Shown here in pieces: positions 41,400 to 49,875 of a DNA stretch of 58,835 bases. A program made the translations under genes and the position numbers. Source of the stretch: JAEZDP01 sp964430855 (GTDB taxonomy: Bacteria; Acidobacteriota; Vicinamibacteria; Vicinamibacterales; Vicinamibacteraceae); NCBI GenBank assembly GCA_964430855.1, contig CAYSHC010000018.1:1-58835 (forward strand). The letters run 5' to 3'. Below the pieces are notes generated by a model. It did no database searches. It saw only the letters and a list, made by a program, of their open reading frames with translations, and was not told where the DNA came from. Positions within the stretch are counted from its first letter, which is position 1. Every line of letters starts with the position of its first letter.

Positions 41400-42284
41400 A
41401 TGAAGCGGATCACGCTGAGCGCTCTCTCGATCATGGTGCTGCTTGCGACCGTGCCGGGCCCGGCCGTCGCGGCCAATCGCGAGCATCAGCAGATGATGGC
41501 CGACCTCCGCATGCTGCAGGAGCAATCGCAGCAGCTCCAGCTCATGCTGACGAGCCTCGCCGACGCGTTGCGGGCGCTCAACGGGCGGCTCGACGACCAG
41601 ACGGCGACGACCCGGAAGGCCTTCGCCGATCAGAAGCTGCTCATCGACAACGTCACCAACGACCTGCGCGTGGTCCGCGAGAAGCTCGACGACACCAACG
41701 TGCGGGTGAACGGGCTGCAGCAGGAGATGCAGTCGATGCGCGACGCGCTGAATCGGCTGCCGTCGCAGCTCGCGCCGATGCCGCCGACCGACGGCGACCC
41801 GACGGGCATGGCGAGCTTCGACCCGGCTGCGGGCGCGCCGCCGCCCGCCGACGGCCTGCCTGCCAACCCGCCCGTGCCGGCAGGCCCCGCCGGCGGCCTG
41901 TCGCCGCAGCGGATGTTCCTCACGGCCCAGGCCGACTACGCCGCGGGCCAGTGGAGCCTGGCGATTGCCGGCTTCGAGCAGTACATCCGCACCTTCGGCA
42001 ATACCGACAAGGCCGACGACGCGCAGTTCTACATCGGCGAGTCGTACCAGCTCGACAGCAAGTTCAAGGAAGCCGTCGAGGCGTACGACAAGGTCATCAA
42101 CAACTACCCCAACGGCGACCGCGTGCCCCAGGCGCTCTACAAGCGCGGGGTGGCGCTGAGCCTGCTCGGCGAGAACGAGCGTGCGCGCGAGTCGTTCCAG
42201 CAGGTGATCCGGGACTATCCCAACAGCGAGGTGGCCGTGCTTGCGCGGCAGGTCCTCGATGGCTTGAATCGGCGTCCCCGGTAG
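41400..42284 (+). CDS. cpoB: Cell division coordinator CpoB / YbgF
   Basis: 294 residues from the ATG at 41400 (AAGGA upstream). Signal peptide ending GPAVAA, N-terminal coiled coil (about 25-130), a Pro/Gly/Ala linker, and a C-terminal TPR region (about 175-290) with GQWSLAIAGFEQYIRTFGNTDKADDAQFYIGES and two more repeats. Typical last gene of tol-pal operons; links Tol to cell-wall synthesis. Confidence 0.92.
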   Translation: MKRITLSALSIMVLLATVPGPAVAANREHQQMMADLRMLQEQSQQLQLMLTSLADALRALNGRLDDQTATTRKAFADQKLLIDNVTNDLRVVREKLDDTNVRVNGLQQEMQSMRDALNRLPSQLAPMPPTDGDPTGMASFDPAAGAPPPADGLPANPPVPAGPAGGLSPQRMFLTAQADYAAGQWSLAIAGFEQYIRTFGNTDKADDAQFYIGESYQLDSKFKEAVEAYDKVINNYPNGDRVPQALYKRGVALSLLGENERARESFQQVIRDYPNSEVAVLARQVLDGLNRRPR

Positions 42285-42305
42285 GACGCGGAGAAAGACG
42301 CGCGC

Positions 42306-42785
42306 ATGGGCAGTGTCAACAAGGTCATCCTCGTCGGCAACCTCGGACGGGACGCGGAAACGAAGTTCACCGGCAGCGGCTTCGCGGTGTCGCGCTTCAG
42401 CCTGGCGACGACCGACAGGCGCAAGGACTCGAAGACGGGCGAGTGGGTCGACCGCACCGAGTGGCACCGGATCGTCCTGCTCGGCAAGCAGGCCGAGTCG
42501 CTCCAGGACTACCTGAAGAAGGGCAAGCAGATCTACGTTGAGGGCCGGCTCGAGACGCGGTCCTGGGACGACAAGGACGGCCAGAAGCGCTACACGACCG
42601 AGATCATCGCCGACCGCATCCAGCTGCTGGGCGGCCCCGGCGGCGGCCGTGGCGGCTCGCGCAGCGCCGACGACGACTACGACTACGGCCAGGGCAGCGG
42701 CTACGGCAGCAGCAGCTCGTCGACCTCGTCGGGCGGGTTCGACCCGATGGCGGGCGGCGAAGCCGACGACGACATCCCGTTCTAG
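42306..42785 (+). CDS. ssb: Single-stranded DNA-binding protein
   Basis: 159 residues from the ATG at 42306, 21 nt after cpoB. OB-fold with VNKVILVGNLGRDAE, EWHRIVLLGKQAE and IYVEGRLETRSW. Gly/Ser/Tyr-rich disordered linker and the acidic tip DDDIPF that recruits partner proteins. Converges on ptsI with a 25-nt gap. Confidence 0.96.
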   Translation: MGSVNKVILVGNLGRDAETKFTGSGFAVSRFSLATTDRRKDSKTGEWVDRTEWHRIVLLGKQAESLQDYLKKGKQIYVEGRLETRSWDDKDGQKRYTTEIIADRIQLLGGPGGGRGGSRSADDDYDYGQGSGYGSSSSSTSSGGFDPMAGGEADDDIPF

Positions 42786-42810
42786 ACGTCCGCGAGGCGT
42801 CCAGCCTTCC

Positions 42811-44523
42811 CTACCCGACCGGGCGGCCTTCGAGCGAGCTCACGAGCGGCTCGCCCCGAAGCGCCCGGCGCGCCGCGTCGACGGCCTCGTCGAGGTTCGT
42901 CCGCTCGATCACCGCGCGCGCGGCCCGCAGCATGCCGGCCGCCATGCTGAACTCGCGCAGGCCCAGCCCCAGCAGCACCGCCAGCAGCCCGGGTTCCCCA
43001 GCCATCTCCCCGCACACCGACACGCGGCACTCGCGGCGCCGGCCGGCACGCGCCACGTAGCGAATCAGGCGCAGCACGGCCGGATGCAGCGGGTCGTACA
43101 CGTGAGCCACGCGTGAGTCGTTCCGGTCGGCCGCCAGCGTGTACTGGATCAGGTCGTTGGTGCCGATGCTCAGGAACTCGGCCCGCGCCGCGAGCCGTCC
43201 GGCGTCGAGCGCCGCCGCCGGCACCTCCACCATCGCCCCGACGGGGGGCACGGCGACGCCCAGTTCGGCGGCGATCGCCTCGACGCGCGCCTTCGCCTCG
43301 TCGAACTCGGTCACCCCCGTCACCAGCGGGAACATGATGCGCACCCGCCCGTGCCGGCTCGTCCTCAGCAGCGCCCGCACCTGGCGGTCGAAGAGCTCCG
43401 GCACCGCCAGCCCCAGCCGCAGGCCCCGCATCCCGAGCACTTCCCCGCTGTCGTCGCCGGTGAGCGACGTCAGGCCTGCCTCGGCGGGCGTCATGTCGAA
43501 CGTGCGGATTGTCACCTCCGCCGCAGGGCCGGCCGCGTCGACGAGCATCCGGTAGACGTCGTACTGGTACTCCTCGCTGGCGGCGTGCAGCGGGCAGCCG
43601 CCCATGAGCAGCTCGGAGCGGACGAGGCCAAGGCCCGTCGCGCCCTCGCGCAGCGCGAAGGGCACGTCCTCGGGTCGTTCGACGTTTGCCAGCAGCGCGG
43701 TCACCACGCCGTCGGCCGTCATCACCGGTCCGTGCAGCCGGGGCGCGCGGGCGCGGGGCGCCGCCGCCCGGCCCACGGTCGCCTCGATCTCGGCGTGCGA
43801 CGGAGCGAGCGAGATGGTCCCGGCCGCGCCGTCCACGAGCACCAGGGCCCCCGGAACGACGAGCCGCGTGGCGTCGCGCACGGCGACGACGGCCGGCATC
43901 GCCATCGAGCGCGCGAGGATGGCCGTGTGTGCCGTCCGCGAGCCGGCCTCGGTGACCACGGCAGCGAGCCGCCGCCATTCGAGCTGCACCGCGACGGAGA
44001 CGGGCAGGTCGTCGGCCACCAGCACGCACGGCGCCGAGAACCGCGCGAGCTGGTCGTTCAGCCAGCCCGCGTCGCCGTGCTCGCCCTGCAGGTTCCGCCG
44101 CACGCGGGACAGCACGTCGTCGAGGTCGCCGTGGCGTTCCTGGAGGTAGGCGTCCTCGAGCGCCCGCAGGCGGCCCATCAGCTCCTCGCCGGCCTGCGCC
44201 AGCGCCCAGTCGGCGTTGACCATGCGCGAGGCGATGAGCGCGTCGGCGCGCTGTCGGAGCAGCGGATCGGCCAGCATCAGGAGCTGGGCGTCGAACATCG
44301 CCGCCAGGTCGCGTCCCAGGACGCGGCGGGCGCCGTCCCGAATCTCCTCGAGCTGACGTTGGGCCCTGTCACAGGCCTCGGCCAGCCGCCGCTGCTCGTC
44401 CGCGACGCTCTCCTGGTGGATCCGGTAGCGGACGTCGTGCGTGCGGAGGCGCACGACGAAGGCCGGGCCGACGGCCACGCCCGCGGAGACGGCCGTCCCG
44501 TGCAGCAGTGTCGCCTCACTCAT
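42811..44523 (-). CDS. ptsI: PTS enzyme I, divergent
   Basis: Phosphoenolpyruvate-protein phosphotransferase of 570 residues. It transfers phosphate from PEP to HPr. Phospho-His is in EAGSRTAHTAILAR (His199). The C-terminal barrel keeps VRSELLMGG, VGAMVEVPAA, FLSIGTNDLIQYTLAADRND and the catalytic Cys in SVCGEMAGE. The segment that is normally IRTxDxGGDK reads IRTFDMTPAEAG, so the GGDK motif is missing. The N-terminal part has the usual HPr-binding helical domain. Starts 8 nt inside ptsH. No EIIB or EIIC for sugars is seen nearby. Confidence 0.9.
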   Translation of the reverse strand: MSEATLLHGTAVSAGVAVGPAFVVRLRTHDVRYRIHQESVADEQRRLAEACDRAQRQLEEIRDGARRVLGRDLAAMFDAQLLMLADPLLRQRADALIASRMVNADWALAQAGEELMGRLRALEDAYLQERHGDLDDVLSRVRRNLQGEHGDAGWLNDQLARFSAPCVLVADDLPVSVAVQLEWRRLAAVVTEAGSRTAHTAILARSMAMPAVVAVRDATRLVVPGALVLVDGAAGTISLAPSHAEIEATVGRAAAPRARAPRLHGPVMTADGVVTALLANVERPEDVPFALREGATGLGLVRSELLMGGCPLHAASEEYQYDVYRMLVDAAGPAAEVTIRTFDMTPAEAGLTSLTGDDSGEVLGMRGLRLGLAVPELFDRQVRALLRTSRHGRVRIMFPLVTGVTEFDEAKARVEAIAAELGVAVPPVGAMVEVPAAALDAGRLAARAEFLSIGTNDLIQYTLAADRNDSRVAHVYDPLHPAVLRLIRYVARAGRRRECRVSVCGEMAGEPGLLAVLLGLGLREFSMAAGMLRAARAVIERTNLDEAVDAARRALRGEPLVSSLEGRPVG

Positions 44524-44794
44524 CGTCGAACCCGTCGGCCACGAGGCGGCTGAGCGCCTCGATGGCCTGCTCGGCGTCGGGGCCCTCGGCGCGCAGGGTG
44601 ATCTCGGTCCCGCGGGACGCGCCGAGCAGGAGCAGGCCCAGGATGCTCTTGCCGTCGAGCTCGCGCGATCCGCGTGACACGCGGATGCTGGACGTGAACT
44701 GCGAGGCGAGGCGCACGAACCGCGCCGCCGCCCGCGCGTGCAGGCCGAGCGGGTTGACGACCTGCACGGTACGCGTCGCGATCTCCTTACCCAT
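44516..44794 (-). CDS. ptsH: Phosphocarrier protein HPr
   Basis: 92 residues from the ATG at 44792-44794. Phospho-His is in NPLGLHARAAARFV. The Ser kinase site (position 46 in other HPrs) is present in GKSILGLLLLGAS, in keeping with hprK upstream. Overlaps EIIA by 8 nt. Confidence 0.95.
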   Translation of the reverse strand: MGKEIATRTVQVVNPLGLHARAAARFVRLASQFTSSIRVSRGSRELDGKSILGLLLLGASRGTEITLRAEGPDAEQAIEALSRLVADGFDDE

Positions 44795-45215
44795 CGACGT
44801 CCGGCCGCATGAGGTCCGAGGCCACACGAATCGCCTCGCGTGCGTGCTCGCGCACCTGCCTGGCGACGCCGAGCAGGCCGAGGTCGTGCGCGTCCATGCT
44901 CGCCAGCTTCACGAGCATGGGCAGGTTGACGCCCGTCACCACCTCCACCTTCTGGTCCTCGAGGAACGTGATCCCGAGGTTGGAGGGCGTGCCGCCGAAC
45001 ATGTCGGTCAGCACCAGCACGCCGGCCCCGGCGTCCACTCTGGCGATTGCGGCGGCGATCTGGTCCTTGGCCGCATTGGGGTCGTCGTGCCAGCCGAGGG
45101 CGACGGCCTCGAAGTGCGGCAGTTCGCCGGCAATCATCTCCGCGGCGTTGACCAGCTCGTTGGACAGCTGGCCGTGCGTGACGACGACGACGCCGACGGG
45201 AACGGGTTCGCTCAT
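44787..45215 (-). CDS. PTS EIIA component, mannose family
   Basis: 142-residue IIA-Man domain with phospho-His in VVVVTHGQLSNELV, and GAGVLVLTDMFGGTPSNLG. A lone EIIA without EIIB/EIIC genes. In such clusters it is usually a sink or sensor in a regulatory PTS. Starts 7 nt after the rapZ stop. Confidence 0.93.
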   Translation of the reverse strand: MSEPVPVGVVVVTHGQLSNELVNAAEMIAGELPHFEAVALGWHDDPNAAKDQIAAAIARVDAGAGVLVLTDMFGGTPSNLGITFLEDQKVEVVTGVNLPMLVKLASMDAHDLGLLGVARQVREHAREAIRVASDLMRPDVDG

Positions 45216-45221
45216 CTGCCT

Positions 45222-46130
45222 CTACTCCTGTGCGATGTCGCGGTGCCTGACCCGGAACCGCAGCCCGGGGATGCCGTCGAGGCGTCGGCGCAGCTCCTCG
45301 GCAATCGCGACCGACCGGTGCTTGCCGCCCGTGCAGCCGATGGCGACGGTCACGTAGCTCTTGCCCTCCTCGGCGTACTTCGGCAGCAGGAACGCGAGCA
45401 GGTCCGACACGCGCGTGATGAACTCGTGCGTGTCCTCGAACTGGTCGAGGAAGGCCCGCACCTCCGGGTCGCGCCCCGTGTGCCCGCGCAGACCGGGCTC
45501 GAAGTGCGGGTTCGGCAGGAAGCGCGCGTCGAAGACCAGGTCGGCGTCGATCGGCACGCCGTGCTTGAAGCCGAAGCTGAGGAGCGTGACCACCGGGCCG
45601 GGTCGGGCGCTCTGCTCGCGCGCGGCCGACATGAACGCGTGACGGAGCTCGTGCACCGTCATGTCGGACGTGTCGATGATCTGGTCGGCCATCTCGCGGA
45701 TGCGCGCCAGGCGCCGGCGCTCCGCGCGGATGCCTTCGATGACCGAGCCCTCGCCGGCGAGGGGGTGCGGCCGCCGCGTCTCGCTGAACCGCCTGACCAG
45801 CGCCTCGTCCGAGGCGTCGAGGAAGATCAGCACGGGCTCGACACCCGGCATCGCCTCCAGCTGCGCGTACACCTCCGGCAGCGACGAGATCCGCTCGCCC
45901 TCGCGGGCGTCCACCACGACGGCCGCGCGGGTGGTCTCGCCGGGCGCCCGCAGCATCAGCTCGGCGAACGTCGTGATGAGCGCGATGGGCAGGTTGTCCA
46001 CGCAGAAGTAGCCGAGATCCTCGAGGGCGTGGATCGCCTGCGTCTTCCCCGACCCGGACAGGCCGGTGAGGACGATGAAGCGGTGGCCCGGGGTGGCGTC
46101 CTCGTGGGACGCCGCCGGCGTGCTGGTCAT
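45222..46130 (-). CDS. rapZ: RNase adapter protein RapZ
   Basis: 302 residues from the ATG at 46128-46130, overlapping the hprK stop (ATGA). Walker A GLSGSGKTQAIHALEDLGYFCVDNLP, then LIFLDASDEALVRRFSETRRPHPL, FDARFLPNPHFEPGLRGHTG and IGCTGGKHRSVAIAEEL. In E. coli RapZ controls glmS via small RNAs and binds GlcN6P. That ligand would be made by the amino-sugar genes at 8 kb, but no direct link is shown. Confidence 0.95.
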   Translation of the reverse strand: MTSTPAASHEDATPGHRFIVLTGLSGSGKTQAIHALEDLGYFCVDNLPIALITTFAELMLRAPGETTRAAVVVDAREGERISSLPEVYAQLEAMPGVEPVLIFLDASDEALVRRFSETRRPHPLAGEGSVIEGIRAERRRLARIREMADQIIDTSDMTVHELRHAFMSAAREQSARPGPVVTLLSFGFKHGVPIDADLVFDARFLPNPHFEPGLRGHTGRDPEVRAFLDQFEDTHEFITRVSDLLAFLLPKYAEEGKSYVTVAIGCTGGKHRSVAIAEELRRRLDGIPGLRFRVRHRDIAQE

Positions 46131-47113
46131 GACGCCCCCCGTCGAAGTTCCTCGTCGAGGCGCGCGACGAGCCTTGCCGCCGCCGGCAGGCCGCGCGCCC
46201 GCAGCAGGTGCCGGCGCGCCGCCACCTCCACGAGGATGCCGATGTTCCGGCCCGGCGCGACGGGCAGCGTCACGACGGGCAGCGGCACGTCGAGGAGCGA
46301 CTCCTGCTGCTCGTCGAGCCCGAGCCGCTCGTAGGCCGTGTGCTCATCCCACCGCACGAGCCGCACGATGAGCTCGATGACGATGCTGTGCCGCGTGGAC
46401 GCGACGCCGAACAGCTCCTGCACGTTCATGATGCCGAGCCCGCGGACCTCCATGTGGTGGCGCGTCTGCGGCGGGCAGGTGCCCACGAGCGTCGTCCCGT
46501 TGCGGCGCTGGATGTCGACGGCATCGTCGGCCACGAGGCGGTGGCCGCGGACGATCAGGTCGAGCGCGCACTCGCTCTTGCCGATGCCGCTCTCGCCGAG
46601 GAGCAGGACGCCGAGGCCCAGGACGTCCACCACCACCCCGTGGAGCGTGACGGTCGGCGCGAGGCTCGCGTCGAGGATGCCTGTCAGCGCGACGAGGGCC
46701 GACGAGGTGAGCACCTTCGTCGCGAGTACGGGCACGCCGAGGCCGTTGGCCTCCTCGGCGAGCACCGGGTCCACCTCGAGGCCCGCGGCGACGACGATGC
46801 ACGGCAGTCCGGGCCGCAGCACGTCGCGCAGCCGGCGGCGGCGCTCGTCGGGGTCGAGGGCGGCCAGGTATTGCACCTCGCTGCGCCCGAACAGCAGGAC
46901 GCGCCCGTCCTCGAGGTAGTCGGGCAACCCGGCGAGGGCGAGGCCGGTCTTCTGGAGGGAGGCGTGCGTGATGACGCGGTCGATGCCCACGCCCCCCGCG
47001 ACGAGCGTCAGGTCGCCCAGGGTCGTCCCGGCGCAGCGGGCGAGCAGGTCGCGCACTGTCAGCGGGGCGACGTCGGCCACGGGCGACGCGAGGGGACCGG
47101 GCTCGTCGGCCAT
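46127..47113 (-). CDS. hprK: HPr kinase/phosphorylase
   Basis: 328 residues from the ATG at 47111-47113, which overlaps the hpf stop by one base (TGATG). N-terminal domain, then catalytic domain with Walker A LLGESGIGKSECALDLI and the signature EVRGLGIMNVQELFG. Phosphorylates HPr on Ser in response to metabolites. Found here in a Gram-negative-type operon, as in other proteobacterial or acidobacterial regulatory PTS clusters. Confidence 0.94.
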   Translation of the reverse strand: MADEPGPLASPVADVAPLTVRDLLARCAGTTLGDLTLVAGGVGIDRVITHASLQKTGLALAGLPDYLEDGRVLLFGRSEVQYLAALDPDERRRRLRDVLRPGLPCIVVAAGLEVDPVLAEEANGLGVPVLATKVLTSSALVALTGILDASLAPTVTLHGVVVDVLGLGVLLLGESGIGKSECALDLIVRGHRLVADDAVDIQRRNGTTLVGTCPPQTRHHMEVRGLGIMNVQELFGVASTRHSIVIELIVRLVRWDEHTAYERLGLDEQQESLLDVPLPVVTLPVAPGRNIGILVEVAARRHLLRARGLPAAARLVARLDEELRRGAS

Positions 47114-47661
47114 CACGCCCCGGGGTCGATGAGCCCGAGGGCGCCGTCGGGCCGGCGGTAGAGCACCAGCACGCCTTCGGTCTCGGCATCGCGGAACACC
47201 AGGAAGGCGTTCGGCGTGTCGCCCACCTTGAGCGCCGCATCCTCGAGCGACATGGGCTTGACGGGGTACCGGCGCATCCGCACGATGCGCGGGCCCGGCA
47301 CGTCGTCGTCCACTGGCGCCCCGGTGATGGCCTCGGCGGCGAGGCGCCTGGGCGATGCCGCCCGGCGCTTGCGCGCCTCCCACTTCCCCTTCATCGTCAC
47401 GGCCTGCTGCTCGACCTTGGCGACGGCGGCTGTCAGCGCTGCGCTCCAGGTGTCGGCCGCGCCGGTCCCGCGGAACACGTGGTCGCCGCGCATGTGCAGG
47501 GTGATCTGGGCCTTCCGGCGGGCGCGCTCCTCGTGCAGCACGACGCCGGCCGAGACGATGTGGCTGTCAAAAAGCCGCTCCAGCCTCGCGATCCTGCGCG
47601 AGACCAGCTGGCGCAGCGCGGGCGTGATATCGACGTTCCGGCCTGTCAGGGCGAGACGCAT
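47113..47661 (-). CDS. hpf: Ribosome hibernation promoting factor, long form
   Basis: 182 residues from the ATG at 47659-47661 with a GAGGAAGG site. N-terminal ribosome-binding domain (LALTGRNVDITPALRQLVSRRIARLERLF) and a C-terminal dimerisation domain (VKPMSLEDAALKVGDTPNAFLVFRDAETEGVLVLYRR). A long form, which dimerises ribosomes to 100S without RMF. Situated directly behind rpoN, the usual place. Confidence 0.95.
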   Translation of the reverse strand: MRLALTGRNVDITPALRQLVSRRIARLERLFDSHIVSAGVVLHEERARRKAQITLHMRGDHVFRGTGAADTWSAALTAAVAKVEQQAVTMKGKWEARKRRAASPRRLAAEAITGAPVDDDVPGPRIVRMRRYPVKPMSLEDAALKVGDTPNAFLVFRDAETEGVLVLYRRPDGALGLIDPGA

Positions 47662-47690
47662 GCCTTCCTCGACTCCTCGTGGACGCGTGC

Positions 47691-49142
47691 TCAGTAGAGC
47701 ACCTTGCGCTGGTTGGACGTGGGGATCTTGAGCTCTTCGCGGTACTTGGCAATCGTCCGCCGGGCCAGTACCAGGCCTTCGCGCTGGAGGATGCTGACGA
47801 TCTTCGAGTCGCTGAGCGGCTTGCGGCTGTCCTCCGCCTCGATGATCTTGCGGATGCGCGACTTGATGGTCACCGACGAGACCGCCTCGCCGAACGTGCT
47901 GCTGATGCCGCTGTGGAAGAAGAACTTCATCTCGTACACGCCCTGCGGCGTGTGCATGTACTTGTTGTTCACCACGCGGCTGACCGTCGACTCGTGCATG
48001 CCGATGTCGTCGGCGACATCGCGCAGCACCAGCGGGCGGAGGTGCTCGATGCCGTGGTCGAGGAAGTCACGCTGGAAGTTGATGATGCTGTTGGCCACCT
48101 TCAGGATGGTCTTCTGCCGCTGGTCCACCGACTTCAGCAGCCACAGCGCCGAGCGGAACTTCTCCTTCACGTAGGCCCGCGTCTCGTCGGCGGCGGGGCT
48201 GCCGTCGCCGGCCTGCTTGTCGAGCAGGCGCCGGTACACCGGGCTGATGCGCAGCTGCGGCAGGCCTTCGTCGCTCAGGACGGCGACGTACTCGTTCTCG
48301 ACCTTGGTCACGTAGACGTCGGGGATGACGTACTGGGCGGCCGGGGCGGCGTACCGGCTGCCGGGCTTCGGGTCGAGATGGCGCACGACCTCGATGTGCT
48401 CCTTCAGCTCGTCGATCGTCATGCCCATCCGCTTGGCGATCTCGGGCACCTGATGGTTCTGGAGCAGCCGCAGGTAGTTGGTGACGATGGTCTCGGCGGG
48501 GCCGTTCTCGAGGCCGAGGTGCCGCAGCTGGAGGATCAGGCACTCCTGGAGGTCGCGCGCGCCGACGCCAATCGGGTCGAAGCGCTGCACCATGGCCAGC
48601 GCCTGCTCGACCTGCTCCACCGGCCAGGGTCCCATCGCCGCCAGCTCGTCGAGCGACGCGACCAGGTAACCGTCCTCGTTGATGTTGCCGATGATGGCCT
48701 CACCGATGTCGCGCAGGACGCCGTCTTCGGTGCTGAGCGAGAGCTGCCAGAGGAGATGATCGGCCAGCGAGCTGGTCGTCGACAGCGTGTTCTCGATGGG
48801 CGGCAGTTCGCGGACCTCGGCCGGCATCCGCGACCGGTAGCTCCCATCGTCCAGGTACTCGCCGAAGAAGTAGGCGTAGTCCTGGTCGTCCCACGTGGCA
48901 TCCGGCCTGTCGGGGGCAGGAGGCGCCTCGACCTCGGGCTCCGACGTCTGCGCCTGCGGCTCCACCTGCTGAGCCTCCTCGATGGGGACCTCCTCGAGCA
49001 GGGGGTTCTCGACGATCTCCTGGGTAAGGAGCTCGGCAAGCTCGAGGGTCGTCATCGGCAGGAGCTTGATCGCCTGTTGCAGCGACGGCGTCAGGACGAG
49101 TTTCTGAGAGAGCCGGGTCTGCAGCTTCTGCGTGATGGCCAT
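47691..49142 (-). CDS. rpoN: RNA polymerase sigma-54 factor
   Basis: 483 residues from the ATG at 49140-49142; a TTG two codons upstream is an alternative. N-terminal Gln/Leu-rich activator region (QTRLSQKLVLTPSLQQAIKLLPMTTLELAEL), an acidic linker (about 50-90), the core-binding domain, the HTH and the RpoN box ARRTIAKYREELKIPTSNQRK that reads the -24 element. It is 6 nt after lptB. It would serve the activator at the left edge of the window. Confidence 0.97.
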   Translation of the reverse strand: MAITQKLQTRLSQKLVLTPSLQQAIKLLPMTTLELAELLTQEIVENPLLEEVPIEEAQQVEPQAQTSEPEVEAPPAPDRPDATWDDQDYAYFFGEYLDDGSYRSRMPAEVRELPPIENTLSTTSSLADHLLWQLSLSTEDGVLRDIGEAIIGNINEDGYLVASLDELAAMGPWPVEQVEQALAMVQRFDPIGVGARDLQECLILQLRHLGLENGPAETIVTNYLRLLQNHQVPEIAKRMGMTIDELKEHIEVVRHLDPKPGSRYAAPAAQYVIPDVYVTKVENEYVAVLSDEGLPQLRISPVYRRLLDKQAGDGSPAADETRAYVKEKFRSALWLLKSVDQRQKTILKVANSIINFQRDFLDHGIEHLRPLVLRDVADDIGMHESTVSRVVNNKYMHTPQGVYEMKFFFHSGISSTFGEAVSSVTIKSRIRKIIEAEDSRKPLSDSKIVSILQREGLVLARRTIAKYREELKIPTSNQRKVLY

Positions 49143-49148
49143 GTGCAA

Positions 49149-49874
49149 TCAGTCGAGTCTGAAATCGCTCCCGAGGTAGATCCGCTTTACATCCTCATCA
49201 TCGGCCAGCTCGGCCGGAGTTCCACTCTTGAAGATCTGGCCCGCATGCACGATGTGCGCCCGGTCCGTTATCTTCAAAGTCTCACGCACATTATGGTCCG
49301 TAATCAACACGCCGATGCCACGATTCTTGAGGTGGGAGATAATCTTCTGAATATCCCCGACGGCGATCGGATCAATTCCTGCAAACGGCTCGTCGAGCAG
49401 GATGAACTTGGGGTTGTTCACCAATGCACGAGTGATTTCCACGCGGCGCCGCTCGCCGCCCGACAGGGTGTAGGCCTTCGCCCGCGCGAGTGACGTGAGG
49501 TTCAGCTCGGCCAGCAGGTCGCGGCACCGGGCCCGCCGCTGCGCCCCGCTCAGGGGGAGCATCTCGAGGATTGCAAGCAGATTCTGCTCCACCGTGAGCC
49601 CCCGGAAGATGGACGGCTCCTGGGGCAGATACGCCAGGCCCTTGCGGGCCCTGACGTAGATGGGATCGTGGGTCACGTCGACCCCGTCGATCTCGACCCG
49701 GCCCGAATCAGGGCGGGTCAGCCCGACGCACATGTAGAAGGTGGTCGTCTTGCCGGCGCCATTGGGTCCGAGCAGCCCCACCACCTCCCCCGACGCCAGC
49801 TCCAGGCTGACGCCGTTGACGACGGTCCGGCCCCCGTAGGCCTTGGTCAGGTTGTGTGTGCGCAGGAATGCCAC
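49149..49874 (-). CDS. lptB: LPS export ABC transporter ATPase LptB
   Basis: 241 residues from the GTG at 49874, 1 nt after the lptCA stop. Walker A GLLGPNGAGKTTTFYM, signature LSGGERRRVEITRALV, Walker B FILLDEPFAGIDPIAVGDIQ, and the H-loop ITDHNVRETL. Powers LptFG (28691-31099). Confidence 0.97.
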   Translation of the reverse strand: MAFLRTHNLTKAYGGRTVVNGVSLELASGEVVGLLGPNGAGKTTTFYMCVGLTRPDSGRVEIDGVDVTHDPIYVRARKGLAYLPQEPSIFRGLTVEQNLLAILEMLPLSGAQRRARCRDLLAELNLTSLARAKAYTLSGGERRRVEITRALVNNPKFILLDEPFAGIDPIAVGDIQKIISHLKNRGIGVLITDHNVRETLKITDRAHIVHAGQIFKSGTPAELADDEDVKRIYLGSDFRLD

Positions 49875-49875
49875 G

